A DNA stretch of 64,000 bases from Deltaproteobacteria bacterium (GCA_016218915.1 JACRCQ010000030.1:186001-250000), one strand, 5' to 3'. Positions 26,756 through 35,517 are shown, counted from the stretch's first letter. The notes: generated from the sequence alone by a model not told the origin. Numbers and translations are program-made.

Positions 26756-26851
26756 ATGCTGTCCGCCAGCGCGTTGCCAGTCGTTGCCCTGGTCGTCGTC
26801 ATTCTGGTGATCGCAGCCGGTTTCGCAGCTTGGGCGCGGCGCAAACGCTGA
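26756..26851 (+). CDS. Possible 31-residue single-span membrane peptide
   Basis: A short ORF of 31 codons reading MLSASALPVVALVVVILVIA then AGFAAWARRKR. It is a single hydrophobic helix with a strongly basic end, the expected topology for an N-out, C-in membrane microprotein. It starts 19 bases behind the coiled-coil/winged-helix gene and ends 53 bases before the Gly-rich lipoprotein gene, so it could be co-transcribed. No clear ribosome site is present, which keeps confidence low. The tail also resembles the C-terminal anchors of sorted proteins, but no substrate domain is attached. Confidence 0.35.
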   Translation: MLSASALPVVALVVVILVIAAGFAAWARRKR

Positions 26852-26904
26852 ACTTCCAGCACTCCCCCCGCATCAGACGGCGTACGATACCGGAGGAGGC
26901 CAAG

Positions 26905-27678
26905 ATGCGCCCTACTGCCCTTCGTTGCTTGCTGACTGCGTTGGCTTTGACCTCGCTGTGGGCCTGCGGCAGCTCGGACAACTCCCTGTTCGCACCTGCC
27001 GCCGGAGCAGGGGGAACCGCGGGGAATGGAGGCGATTCGCCCGCTGGAGCGGGTGGAGCCTCTGGAAGCGGGGCGAATGCAGGGTCGGGTGGCTCCAATC
27101 TCGGTGGCTACGGAGGATCTGGCGCCAGTAGCACCGGCGGCAGTGGTGGTCAGGGCGGATGGGGCGGCTCCAACACAGGCGGGTACGGAGGCGGAACCGG
27201 CGGTGGCTACGGCGGGTACGGAGGCGGAACCGGCGGTGGCTACGGCGGCTATGGAGGCGGAACCGGCGGTGGCTACGGCGGCTATGGAGGCGGAACCGGC
27301 GGTGGCTACGGCGGGTACGGAGGCGGAACCGGCGGTGGCTACGGCGGCTATGGAGGCGGAACCGGCGGTGGCTACGGCGGCTATGGAGGCGGAACCGGCG
27401 GTGGCTACGGCGGCTATGGAGGCGGAACCGGCGGTGGCTACGGCGGCTCAGGAGGCGGATGCCACAACTGGACCGACCCGTGCGGCTCCTGCGCAGATCT
27501 CTACTGCTGTCCGCAGGTCTCCGCGTGCCTCGTCAACTCCATATGCATTGATTGCCTGACGAATCCCAACGCGGATCCCAACACCTGCCAGAACGACGCG
27601 ACCACGATGCAGACCATTCAGTGCATCATGAATAGCTGCTCGTCGCAGTGCGGAGGCGGTGGGTCCGGGGGGTCGTAG
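26905..27678 (+). CDS. Gly-rich tandem-repeat lipoprotein
   Basis: A 257-residue lipoprotein. The ATG at 26905 follows a strong CGGAGGAGG site. The signal is MRPTALRCLLTALALTSLWAC (lipobox Cys at residue 21). Residues about 30-90 are Gly/Ala/Ser-rich; then eight copies of the 11-residue unit YGGGTGGGYGG follow (27184-27447). The last 75 residues are a small Cys-rich domain (DPCGSCADLYCCPQVSACL and CQNDATTMQTIQCIMNSCSSQC). Gly/Tyr repeats of this sort often form extended or sticky surface segments. The C-terminal domain probably folds with disulfides. No function assigned. Confidence 0.75.
   Translation: MRPTALRCLLTALALTSLWACGSSDNSLFAPAAGAGGTAGNGGDSPAGAGGASGSGANAGSGGSNLGGYGGSGASSTGGSGGQGGWGGSNTGGYGGGTGGGYGGYGGGTGGGYGGYGGGTGGGYGGYGGGTGGGYGGYGGGTGGGYGGYGGGTGGGYGGYGGGTGGGYGGYGGGTGGGYGGSGGGCHNWTDPCGSCADLYCCPQVSACLVNSICIDCLTNPNADPNTCQNDATTMQTIQCIMNSCSSQCGGGGSGGS
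27184..27447 (+). repeat. Eight tandem 33-base units
   Basis: Eight copies of a 33-base unit encode YGGGTGGGYGG without interruption. Units are nearly identical at DNA level: most differences are at the first Tyr codon (TAC or TAT) and the last Gly codon (GGG or GGC) in a pattern that itself partly repeats, which points to recent expansion by slippage or unequal exchange. Copy number probably varies between strains. Confidence 0.93.
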
Positions 27679-27688
27679 TCCGGCACGA

Positions 27689-28444
27689 TCATTCGGGATC
27701 GAGCGAGATGCGCAGCGAGCTGCCGCACGCCAGGCACCTCGCCTTCCACGTTCCGACAGATTCGACGTCGTCCTCTCCGCAGACCGGACACTGCACGGCC
27801 GCAGTGGCATCTGCGATGAAGTCCCGACGCTCTGCCCGGAAGTGCGACTCGCTCCAGGTCCTGCTGCAGGTCGCGCAGAACCAGCCCAGCAGGGTCTGGC
27901 TCGTTTCCTGGTAGAGCCTGACGAACGCCAGCTCCATGGCGGTGCCGTGCGTCGGACACTTGCGAAAATCCCGCTTGAACCCGCTGCGGATCGCGGGCGT
28001 GCCCGACAAGCTGAGCATGATCGCCGGGTCGATTCCGTCTTGGTTCACCTCTCGCAGCCTGCCAGAGGTGATCGTCTCGACGCGAGCATTGAAGGCCGCG
28101 CCGCAGTCGATGCACACATGCTTTTCGCAGCACGCGGGGACGCAATTGTGGGTCACGCGGTTCCCCGAGCACGACGGGCAGCGGAGCAGCAGCCTGGCTC
28201 GACGCTTCGCTTTCGAAGAGTACAGGAAATGGTTCTCGGTCCAGCTGCCGACGCAGCTTTCGCAGCGCCAGCGGATCCTGTTGTCATCGTGATTGAACGG
28301 GACCTGATGCTCCTGCGCCCACGACGCGTAGTCGGTCTCGTCGAACGTCAGCTCGAGCGCGCAGCCATGCTCCGGGCAGCGGCGCTCCTGGGCGATCCAA
28401 CCGGTTCGAAGGATCGTGCAGCTGTCGATCTTCTCCGTGGGCAT
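27689..28444 (-). CDS. Internally duplicated zinc-ribbon protein
   Basis: A 251-residue protein with about ten CxxC-like pairs. The two halves are related. The first has CPEHGCALELTF, WRCESCVGSWTENHF, LRCPSCSGN and CIDCGAAF; the second has CPTHGTAMELAF, WFCATCSRTWSESHF, VQCPVCGED and CLACGSSL. Each half therefore carries two zinc ribbons separated by a linker, arising from a tandem duplication. No enzyme motif is seen. A nucleic-acid- or protein-binding role is plausible. The ATG at 28444 is used. It converges on the Gly-rich lipoprotein gene (10 bases between stops). No named family recognised. Confidence 0.65.
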   Translation of the reverse strand: MPTEKIDSCTILRTGWIAQERRCPEHGCALELTFDETDYASWAQEHQVPFNHDDNRIRWRCESCVGSWTENHFLYSSKAKRRARLLLRCPSCSGNRVTHNCVPACCEKHVCIDCGAAFNARVETITSGRLREVNQDGIDPAIMLSLSGTPAIRSGFKRDFRKCPTHGTAMELAFVRLYQETSQTLLGWFCATCSRTWSESHFRAERRDFIADATAAVQCPVCGEDDVESVGTWKARCLACGSSLRISLDPE

Positions 28445-28485
28445 GGGGCGATTGTACGATGGATCCCGGGCTGAGGCACGCTGCG

Positions 28486-28629
28486 TTGCCCTTGCTCCTG
28501 CCGTTGCCCTTGCCCGAGACTCCGCCGACTCGATCTCCAGTCCGGGCTCTGCGTTGTGCGGGTGCTGGACTCACAAGGCAGACACCCGTCGTGCGAGCGT
28601 CGGGCATGGGAACGGGCAAGGGCAAGGGA
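28486..28629. repeat. GGGCAA-armed inverted element, copy A
   Basis: In the 274-base gap behind nifJ, a left arm made of TTGCCC/TTGCCG units (28486-28517) faces a right arm GTCGGGCATGGGAACGGGCA and on (28599-28629) in inverted orientation, about 80 bases apart. A similarly built pair lies at 37171-37296. It looks like a foldable dispersed repeat; no coding capacity is evident. Confidence 0.5.
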
Positions 28630-28718
28630 AGAGTAGGGTAGGGGCACTCGCGCAGATCGGTGCTGCATGCCCACGGGTCGTGGGCATGGCACCATGTGAG
28701 TGGGGTGGAGGGAACGAC

Positions 28719-31700
28719 CTATTCGGTCTTGGGCGCTGCGGGCAGCTCGTAGCTCATGCCGGCCAGCTGCTCGAGGTACTTCCACTTGGCGAGAGCGTTC
28801 TCGCTCGCCTGCTGCAGGAACTTGGCAGCCTGCTCGGGCTTGCTCTTGGTGAGCATCTTGAAGCGCGTCTCCTGGTAGGCATAGGCCTCGTAGGAGATCT
28901 TCGGCGCCTTGGAGTCGAGCTTGAGCGGGTTCTTGCCTTCTGCAGCCAGCGCCGGGTTGTAGCGGTACAGCGGCCAGTGCCCGCACTCGACCGCGCGCTT
29001 CTGGTTGTCCATGCCCGACTTCATGTCGATGCCGTGCGCGATGCAGGTCGAGTAGGCCAGGATGATCGACGGGCCATCGTAGGCCTCTGCCTCGATGAAC
29101 GCCTTGACCGTCTGCAGGTCGTTGGCGCCCATCGCCACCGTCGCCACGTAGACATAGCCGTAGCTCATCGCGATGAGCCCCATGTCCTTCTTCTTGATCG
29201 GCTTGCCGCCAGCAGCGAACTTGGCGACAGCGCCGAGCGGCGTGGACTTGGACATCTGCCCGCCCGTGTTCGAGTACACCTCGGTGTCGAGCACGAGCAG
29301 GTTGACGTTGCGACCTGCGGCCAGCACGTGATCCAGTCCGCCGTAGCCGATGTCATACGCCCAGCCGTCGCCGCCCACGATCCAGACCGACTTCTTGACG
29401 AGGTAGTCAGCCAGGGTCAGCAGGCGCTTGCTCTCGAGGTCCGTGGCAGACGCGAGGACCTTCTTGAGCTCGGCGACGCGCGCGCGCTGCGCGAAGATCT
29501 CCGGCTCTCCGACCTGCTTGGCGCCGAGGATCGCCTCGACCAGCTGTGGGTGCGACGTGGCGACCGGAACGCGCGCTACCAGCTCGCGCGCCTGCTCGTC
29601 GAACTTGTCGACTGCAAGGCGGAATCCGAATCCGAACTCTGCGTTGTCCTCGAACAGGGAGTTGGACCACGACGGACCGCGTCCCTCGTTGTTGGTGCAA
29701 AGCGGCGTGGTGGGCAGGTTGCCGGTGTAGATCGACGAGCATCCGGTGGCGTTGGAGATGAGGGCGCGATCACCGAATAGCTGGGTCAGCAGCTTGTAGT
29801 AAGGGGTCTCGCCGCAGCCGGCGCATGCGCCGGAGAACTCGAAGAGCGGCACAAGCAGCTGGCTTCCCTTGACCGTGTCCTGCTTGACCTTGTCGCGGTC
29901 GACGTCAGGCAGCTTGAGGAAGTACTCCGCATTCTCGCGCTCCTGCATGCGCACCGAGATCTGATCGCCCATGTTGAGCGACTTGCGGCTGGGGTTCTTC
30001 TTGTCCTTGGCAGGGCAGATGAAGACGCAGGCCTCGCAGCCGGTGCAATCCTCGGCAAAGACCTGGATCGAGTACTTCATGCCCGCCAGCTCGCGGTCCT
30101 TGAAGTCCATGTACTGGAAGGTCTTGGGAGGATCCTTGAGGGCATCCGGGGGGAAGACCTTGGTCCGGATCGCAGCGTGCGGGCAGACCATGGCGCACTT
30201 GCCGCACTGGATGCAGATGTCCTTGTCCCAGTACGGGATCTCGAGGGCGATGTTGCGCTTCTCCCAGCGAGCCGTGGAAAGCGGGTAGGTGCCATCCACC
30301 GGGAACTTCGAGACCGGCAGGCTGTCGCCGAGCCCGGCGACCATCACGCCGGTGACTTCCTTGACGAACTTGGGGGCCTTGTCGCTGACGGCCGGCGGCA
30401 TCTCGATGAGGGAGCTGATCTTGCCCGGGACCTTGACCTCGTGAAGGTTCTCGAGGGTCTGGTCCACGGACTTCCAGTTCTTCTCCACGATCGCGTCGCC
30501 CTTGGATCCGTAGGTCTTCTTGATCGCGACCTTGATCTTGGCGATCGCCTCCTCGCGGGGCAGGATGCCGCTGATGGCGAAGAAGCACGTCTGCATGATC
30601 GAGTTGATGCGTCCGCCCATGCCCGTGGCCTTCGCCACCTTGTAGGCGTCGATGCAGTAGAACTTCAGCTTCTTCTCGAGGATTCGCTGCTGGACCAGCT
30701 TGGGCATCTTGTCCCAGACCTCGTCCGGCCCGTACTGGCTGTTGAGCAGGAACGTCGCCCCGTCGACCGCCTGCTTGAGCATGTCGAACTTCTCGAGGAA
30801 GAAGAACTGGTGGCAGCCCACGAAGTTCGCCCTCGTGATCAGGTACGTCGAGCGGATCGGCCGCGGCCCGAAGCGCAGGTGGGAGACCGTCATCGACCCG
30901 GCCTTCTTCGAGTCGTACACGAAGTAGCCCTGCGCGTAGCCGTCCGTCTCCTCGCCGATGATCTTGATCGAGTTCTTGTTCGCTCCTACCGTGCCGTCCG
31001 ACCCCAGCCCGTAGAAGATCCCGCGCACGACGTCGTCCTGCTCCGTGCTCCACGAGTCGTCGTACTCGAGCGACGAATGGGTCACGTCCTCCACGATGCC
31101 GACCACGAAGTGGTTCCTGGGCTGCGGCTTCTTGAGGTTGTCGAGCACCGCACGCACCTGCGCCGGGGAGAACTCCTTGCTGCCCATGCCGTAGCGGCCG
31201 CCGACCACGCGCGGCATCGCCTTGAACGGCGTCTTTCCATCTGCGAACAGCTCGGCAATCGCCGTCTGCACGTCGCAGTACAGCGGGTCCGCTGCGCCGC
31301 CCGGCTCCTTGGTGCGGTCGAGCACTGCGATCGCCTTGACCGTGGCCGGGAAGGCGTTGACGCAATCCTGGACGGAGAAGGGGCGATACAGGCGGACCTT
31401 GACCAGGCCGACCTTCTCGCCCTTGGCCACGAGGGCTTCGACCGCTTCGTGCGCGCACTCCGCGCCGGAGCCCATCATGATCACCACGCGCTCGGCGTCA
31501 GGCGCTCCCACGTAGTCGAACAGGTGGTACTGGCGGCCCGTCAGCTTGGCGAACTTGTCCATCGTCTTCTGCACCTTGTCGGGGCAGGCGATGTAGTACG
31601 GGTTGCAGGTCTCTCGCCCCTGCCAGAACACGTCGGGGTTCTGGGCGCTTCCGCGCATGACGGGGTGATCCGGGCTGAGCGCGCGCGCACGATGCGCTGC

Positions 31701-32330
31701 GATCAGATCCTCGTTGAGCATGTAGCGCATGTCGTCGAACGACAGCTCTTCGATCTTCTGCACCTCGTGCGAAGAGCGGAACCCGTCGAAGTAGTGCAGG
31801 AACGGCAGACGCGTCTCGAGCGTCGCCGTGTGCGCGATCATCGACATGTCCATGACTTCCTGGATGCTGCCCGAGACCAGGTGTGCCCAGCCTGTCGTGC
31901 GCGTCGCCATCACGTCGGAGTGATCGCCGAAGATCGACAGGGCATGGGTGGCTACCGCGCGGGCCGACACGTGGAAGACCGCGGAGGTCAATTCCCCGGC
32001 GATCTTGAACATGTTCGGGATCATGAGCAGCAGACCCTGCGAGCAGGTGAAGGTCGTGGTCAGGGCGCCTGCCTGCAGCGAGCCGTGGACGGCGCCGGAC
32101 GCGCCTCCCTCGGACTGCATCTCGCAAACGAACGGGATGGTCCCGTAGATGTTCTTCTCGCCCCGCGCGCTCTTCTCGTCGGAGATCTCTCCCATGACCG
32201 AAGAGGGCGTGATCGGATAGATCGCGATGACCTCGCTGCATGCGTGGGCCACGTGGGCAACAGCGGTGTTGCCGTCGATGGTAACGAGCGTGGGACGGCG
32301 GTCCTTGACTGCGGAATCTACGCTAGACAT
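28719..32330 (-). CDS. nifJ: Pyruvate:ferredoxin (flavodoxin) oxidoreductase
   Basis: A 1203-residue single-chain PFOR, full length. It oxidises pyruvate to acetyl-CoA and CO2 and reduces ferredoxin or flavodoxin. Visible in order: domain I (YPITPSSVMGEISDEKSARG), domain II/III (GGRYGMGSKEFSPAQ), two [4Fe-4S] sets in the ferredoxin-like domain (CIQCGKCAMVCPHAA; CTGCEACVFICPAK), the proximal-cluster and ThDP domain (GACAGCGETPYYKLL, SNATGCSSIYTGNLPTTP, GGDGWAYDIGYGGLDHVLA), and GGQMSKSTPLGAVAKFA. The ATG at 32330 has a GGAGG site. It is preceded by a dihydroorotate-dehydrogenase-like gene, an arrangement common for nifJ. Suggests the host can live with little oxygen. Confidence 0.95.
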   Translation of the reverse strand: MSSVDSAVKDRRPTLVTIDGNTAVAHVAHACSEVIAIYPITPSSVMGEISDEKSARGEKNIYGTIPFVCEMQSEGGASGAVHGSLQAGALTTTFTCSQGLLLMIPNMFKIAGELTSAVFHVSARAVATHALSIFGDHSDVMATRTTGWAHLVSGSIQEVMDMSMIAHTATLETRLPFLHYFDGFRSSHEVQKIEELSFDDMRYMLNEDLIAAHRARALSPDHPVMRGSAQNPDVFWQGRETCNPYYIACPDKVQKTMDKFAKLTGRQYHLFDYVGAPDAERVVIMMGSGAECAHEAVEALVAKGEKVGLVKVRLYRPFSVQDCVNAFPATVKAIAVLDRTKEPGGAADPLYCDVQTAIAELFADGKTPFKAMPRVVGGRYGMGSKEFSPAQVRAVLDNLKKPQPRNHFVVGIVEDVTHSSLEYDDSWSTEQDDVVRGIFYGLGSDGTVGANKNSIKIIGEETDGYAQGYFVYDSKKAGSMTVSHLRFGPRPIRSTYLITRANFVGCHQFFFLEKFDMLKQAVDGATFLLNSQYGPDEVWDKMPKLVQQRILEKKLKFYCIDAYKVAKATGMGGRINSIMQTCFFAISGILPREEAIAKIKVAIKKTYGSKGDAIVEKNWKSVDQTLENLHEVKVPGKISSLIEMPPAVSDKAPKFVKEVTGVMVAGLGDSLPVSKFPVDGTYPLSTARWEKRNIALEIPYWDKDICIQCGKCAMVCPHAAIRTKVFPPDALKDPPKTFQYMDFKDRELAGMKYSIQVFAEDCTGCEACVFICPAKDKKNPSRKSLNMGDQISVRMQERENAEYFLKLPDVDRDKVKQDTVKGSQLLVPLFEFSGACAGCGETPYYKLLTQLFGDRALISNATGCSSIYTGNLPTTPLCTNNEGRGPSWSNSLFEDNAEFGFGFRLAVDKFDEQARELVARVPVATSHPQLVEAILGAKQVGEPEIFAQRARVAELKKVLASATDLESKRLLTLADYLVKKSVWIVGGDGWAYDIGYGGLDHVLAAGRNVNLLVLDTEVYSNTGGQMSKSTPLGAVAKFAAGGKPIKKKDMGLIAMSYGYVYVATVAMGANDLQTVKAFIEAEAYDGPSIILAYSTCIAHGIDMKSGMDNQKRAVECGHWPLYRYNPALAAEGKNPLKLDSKAPKISYEAYAYQETRFKMLTKSKPEQAAKFLQQASENALAKWKYLEQLAGMSYELPAAPKTE

Positions 32331-32355
32331 GAATCCTCCAAATGGGCTCGCGGCA

Positions 32356-33342
32356 TCAGTCGTGGCCGACAATGATCTTGATGTACTGGGCACGTTCGAA
32401 TGCCTCGGGATCGGGGCAGGTCTTCTGGCTGAGGACGCCTCGGATGTCGCTGAGCGAGGCGTATTCCTTCTCCTTGAGCCAGGCTTCCATGTCACGGAGC
32501 ATGACGCTCAGGTGCTGAGCCTTGTGCTTGAACAGCACCGAGCAGACCTGCGCCACGTTCGCGCCGGCCATCAGGACCTTCAACGCGCTCTTGCCGTCGT
32601 GAATGCCCGTCGTGGCCGCGAAGTCGATCTTCACACGCCCGTACATCAGCGCGATCCATCGCATCGGCAGCAGGCAGTCCTCCGGACGCGACAGGTGCAG
32701 CTGCGAGGACGCCTTCATCTCTTCGAGGTCGAGGTTGGGCTGGTAGAAGCGGTTGAACAGCACCACTCCGTTGACCCCACGCTTCGAGATCTCCGAGACC
32801 ATGTGCGGAATCGCGGTGAAGAACGGGCTGAGCTTGACCGCCACCGGGATGTCCACCGTCTTGCGAACCTGCTCGACGATCTGCAGGTACGTCCCTTCGA
32901 TCTGCGCCGACGTCCGGCTCGGATCCGTGGGCAGGAAGTACACGTTCAGCTCCAGCGCGTCGGCTCCCGCCGACTCGATCTGCCTGGCGTACTTCGCCCA
33001 GTTCTTCGCCGTCACGCAGTTCAGGCTCGCGATCACCGGAATGCCCAGCGCCTTCTTGGCCTTGGACACCAGCGCCACGTACTGCTGCGGCCCGATCTCC
33101 ATCGGGATGTCCGCGAAGTAGGAGGTGGCCTCGGGGAAGCTCTCCGCCGTCGACGTCGTCGCGTCCATCTGCTCGCCCTCGAGGATGATCTGCTCCTCGA
33201 ACAGCGACTTGAGCACCACCGCTCCTGCCCCCGCTTCCTCCAGCGCCTTGAGCTTGTCGACGCTGTCACACAGCGAAGAGCTCGAAACCACGAGCGGGTT
33301 CCTGAGCTTCAGTCCCAGGTAGGTCGTCGAGAGATCCATCAT
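32356..33342 (-). CDS. Dihydroorotate-dehydrogenase-like flavoprotein
   Basis: A 328-residue TIM-barrel protein of the FMN-dependent dihydroorotate dehydrogenase superfamily. It begins MDLSTTYLGLKLRNPLVVSSSSLCDSVDKL and has EEQIILEGEQMD, PVIASLNCVT, ADALELNVYFLPTDP, PVAVKLSPFFT and GVNGVVLFNRFYQPN. The last part lacks the full set of orotate-binding residues of PyrD as I remember them, so the substrate is probably different. It starts immediately upstream of nifJ (25 bases between), and this gene pair recurs in many bacteria, suggesting a role in pyruvate/ferredoxin metabolism. An AAAGG site precedes two consecutive ATGs at 33342 and 33339. Confidence 0.85.
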   Translation of the reverse strand: MMDLSTTYLGLKLRNPLVVSSSSLCDSVDKLKALEEAGAGAVVLKSLFEEQIILEGEQMDATTSTAESFPEATSYFADIPMEIGPQQYVALVSKAKKALGIPVIASLNCVTAKNWAKYARQIESAGADALELNVYFLPTDPSRTSAQIEGTYLQIVEQVRKTVDIPVAVKLSPFFTAIPHMVSEISKRGVNGVVLFNRFYQPNLDLEEMKASSQLHLSRPEDCLLPMRWIALMYGRVKIDFAATTGIHDGKSALKVLMAGANVAQVCSVLFKHKAQHLSVMLRDMEAWLKEKEYASLSDIRGVLSQKTCPDPEAFERAQYIKIIVGHD

Positions 33343-33421
33343 ACTGGCGTCCTTTCATGCCGTTGTGCGAGGCCGTTCGCGTTGCCCGCGCCTGCGCCCG
33401 GGCAGCATCGCTCACTTCTCT

Positions 33422-34429
33422 TCACTTGATGCGGTCGCCGGTGGTGAAGGACGTGAGCACGTTGCTCGCATCCCCTCCCACCGTCGCCTTGATGTCCACC
33501 CGATACTTCGTGTTCGCTGCAAGGCTCGCCTGCGGCACGATCGAGATCGTGTCCGGCGTGTACCCCTTTGCCGGGTCGTGTCCCACCACCCCGTCGCCGT
33601 ACCAGACCAGCAACGGTACCGGCGTCCCCGTCGCATCCTCGATCAGGTCCACGCTCTGCACCGATTGGAACCCTCCCCAGTTGTTCCACGATGCGGTCAC
33701 GATGAACCCGCTGCCCTGGCAGTCCATGCCGTTCGTCGCCAGCGGATTGTCCACCTTCGTCGGACACGGTGCCTCGAACCCCACAAAGTCGGTCGGCACG
33801 TCGTACGTCTCTGCCGGCGGCCAGATCACCGCTGCTGCCGCCTTGGTCTTCTGCGTGCCCGGACGATAGTTGATGCAGTTCCACCCTTGCTTGGAGGCGA
33901 ACCCCACTTCGGTCAGCCCCGCGTGCAGGAGCGGAAGCCGGTGGTACAGGCTGTTGATCCACAGGTCGACCGCTTCAGCCAGACCCTGGTCTCCGTTCGA
34001 CCCGTAGCCGCACGCGATCACCGAGTTCTTCCCGGCGTTCTCGTTGTCCGCAGAGTAGTTGGGATTGCTGTGGTTCGGCTCGGTGTGGGACAGGTAGCAC
34101 TGCCCCTTGCCGTTGCTCTTCGACTCCCAGATCAGGTAGTCGAGATGCCCCTCGCACGCGTGCGCCGCGTCGTTGTTCCCTTGCACAGGCGCCAGCCCCG
34201 CTAGCGTCCGGTACTCGTTGAGCCTCGCCAATCCGTCGTCTGCCGTGCCCCCCTTCGACCACGCCGGGTACGGCTTGGGCTCCGGTGGCGTGGTGCCGTC
34301 GTCGCCCGCATCCCCGCCCCCTGGCGTCCATCCGCCGGAATCGTCGTTCGAAGCCGAGCAGGCGCAGAGCACTGCACCAAGCGCGATCGCTGACACGACA
34401 TGCATCAAGTTCGGGCGGATCGACATCAT
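33422..34429 (-). CDS. CAP/SCP-domain lipoprotein
   Basis: A 335-residue lipoprotein: signal MMSIRPNLMHVVSAIALGAVLCAC (lipobox Cys near residue 24), a Gly/Asp/Pro linker, then a CAP (SCP/PR1) domain at about 55-200. Recognisable parts are LARLNEYRTLAGLAPVQGN, ACEGHLDYLIW, LSHTEPNHSNPNYSADNENA and WINSLYHRLPLLHAGLTEVG, with the His/Glu cavity residues of the family. A beta-rich C-terminal domain follows (PVPLLVWYGDGVVGHDPAKG, NTKYRVDIKATV). Bacterial CAP proteins are secreted; their activity is largely unknown, with lipid or Ca2+ binding suggested for some. It lies 139 bases downstream of the alpha/beta-hydrolase gene. Confidence 0.85.
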   Translation of the reverse strand: MMSIRPNLMHVVSAIALGAVLCACSASNDDSGGWTPGGGDAGDDGTTPPEPKPYPAWSKGGTADDGLARLNEYRTLAGLAPVQGNNDAAHACEGHLDYLIWESKSNGKGQCYLSHTEPNHSNPNYSADNENAGKNSVIACGYGSNGDQGLAEAVDLWINSLYHRLPLLHAGLTEVGFASKQGWNCINYRPGTQKTKAAAAVIWPPAETYDVPTDFVGFEAPCPTKVDNPLATNGMDCQGSGFIVTASWNNWGGFQSVQSVDLIEDATGTPVPLLVWYGDGVVGHDPAKGYTPDTISIVPQASLAANTKYRVDIKATVGGDASNVLTSFTTGDRIK

Positions 34430-34567
34430 CGTGGTCTCGTCAAACAGCAGGGGCCACCGGCGCGCGCAGTTAATCCGATCCGCGCGGCCGATGCAACGAA
34501 CGATGGCGTGATGTTTTCGAGCCGTGCGATCCGGCGATTTGTGCGCGAATGGGGGGTGCTGCGATGC

Positions 34568-35473
34568 CTACATCTGCGCCCTGGTCTCAAGGAACTTCCG
34601 AATCGCAGCCAGCACGGGCTTCGGGCGCTCCACCAGCACGAAGTGGCTTCCGTTGGTGATGTGCAGGTGCGTGGCGTTGCGCAGCCGACGAGCGATTTCT
34701 CGCGATTGGTAGGCTGGCGTCACCACATCCCAGCGCCCGCTGACCACCAGCGCCGGTGCGTCGATGCTCCGCAGGTGGTGATACGCGGAATGCGCGTCCA
34801 GCTCCTGAAACAGACGAAGGTAGTTCGGGAAATTGTCCGGCCTGTACACGTCCGACGTGTACTGCTCGAGCACCGGTCGAAGCTCCAACGCCCTTCGTCC
34901 GAGCAGCAGCCAGAACAGCCCGATGGTGGCCACGGTGGTCGCCTTGCTCGCCCTGGCGAGAAGTGCGGCCCACTCCGGATGCCCCTGGAACCACTCCACG
35001 ACCTCGTGCATGTAGCGCGGCAGGAACGGCAGCCTCAGGCCTGGCTGGAATGCCGAAGAGAATACATGCCCCCAGGTTCCGTTGAGCAGGACCAACCCGC
35101 CCACTGCGGCCGGACGCACGGCTGCGGCTTCGAGCGAGACCTGTACCCCCATGCTCCAGCCGACCCACACGGCGCGGTCCGCCTTCTCCGCTGCAAGCAC
35201 TTCGAGCCCGTCCTCCGCTTGATCGCGCACGGACAGCCGGCTCACGCACTCAGGGCCCGATGACTCGAACAGGCCGCGGTAGTCCCACGTGACGATCCGA
35301 TACTCCTTCCAGAACTCGTCGATCAGCGGCTGCCAGGCGTACAGACGCCCTCCGAGCCCGTTGGCAAGCAGCAGCACCTTGTCGCCGCTTCCGATCGACT
35401 CGTAGAAGATGTTGACGCCGTCGCGGGCGCGGATGACGTGCATCCGCTTGTTCTCGAGGGCAGTGTCAGACAT
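34568..35473 (-). CDS. Alpha/beta-fold hydrolase
   Basis: A 301-residue alpha/beta hydrolase. The oxyanion-hole region is LLLANGLGGRLYAWQPLIDEF, the nucleophile elbow is GWSMG (Ser107), the acid is in VVSGRWDVVTPAYQ and the base His in NGSHFVLVERPKPV. The lid (about 145-215) is hydrophobic (TIGLFWLLLGRR). No signal peptide, so it is probably cytoplasmic. Substrate cannot be told; the family includes esterases, lipases and haloalkane-type hydrolases. It is 44 bases downstream of the O-methyltransferase gene on the same strand. Confidence 0.87.
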   Translation of the reverse strand: MSDTALENKRMHVIRARDGVNIFYESIGSGDKVLLLANGLGGRLYAWQPLIDEFWKEYRIVTWDYRGLFESSGPECVSRLSVRDQAEDGLEVLAAEKADRAVWVGWSMGVQVSLEAAAVRPAAVGGLVLLNGTWGHVFSSAFQPGLRLPFLPRYMHEVVEWFQGHPEWAALLARASKATTVATIGLFWLLLGRRALELRPVLEQYTSDVYRPDNFPNYLRLFQELDAHSAYHHLRSIDAPALVVSGRWDVVTPAYQSREIARRLRNATHLHITNGSHFVLVERPKPVLAAIRKFLETRAQM

Positions 35474-35517
35474 TTATGAGGAAAATAGGGGGTCGGAAGT
35501 TGGGGTGCAACCAAGAA

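Noticed and set aside
27184..27447. CRISPR array
   Set aside because: The repeats are direct, without spacers, in frame with a signal-peptide-bearing gene, and encode YGGGTGGGYGG.
30177..32375. A 732-codon plus-strand frame
   Set aside because: It is antisense to nifJ, and its composition (Arg/His/Val/Leu-rich) is that of a shadow of a GC-rich gene.
32356..33342. Calling this gene pyrD
   Set aside because: Adjacent nifJ and the divergent C-terminal half indicate the PyrD-like partner of PFOR rather than the pyrimidine enzyme.
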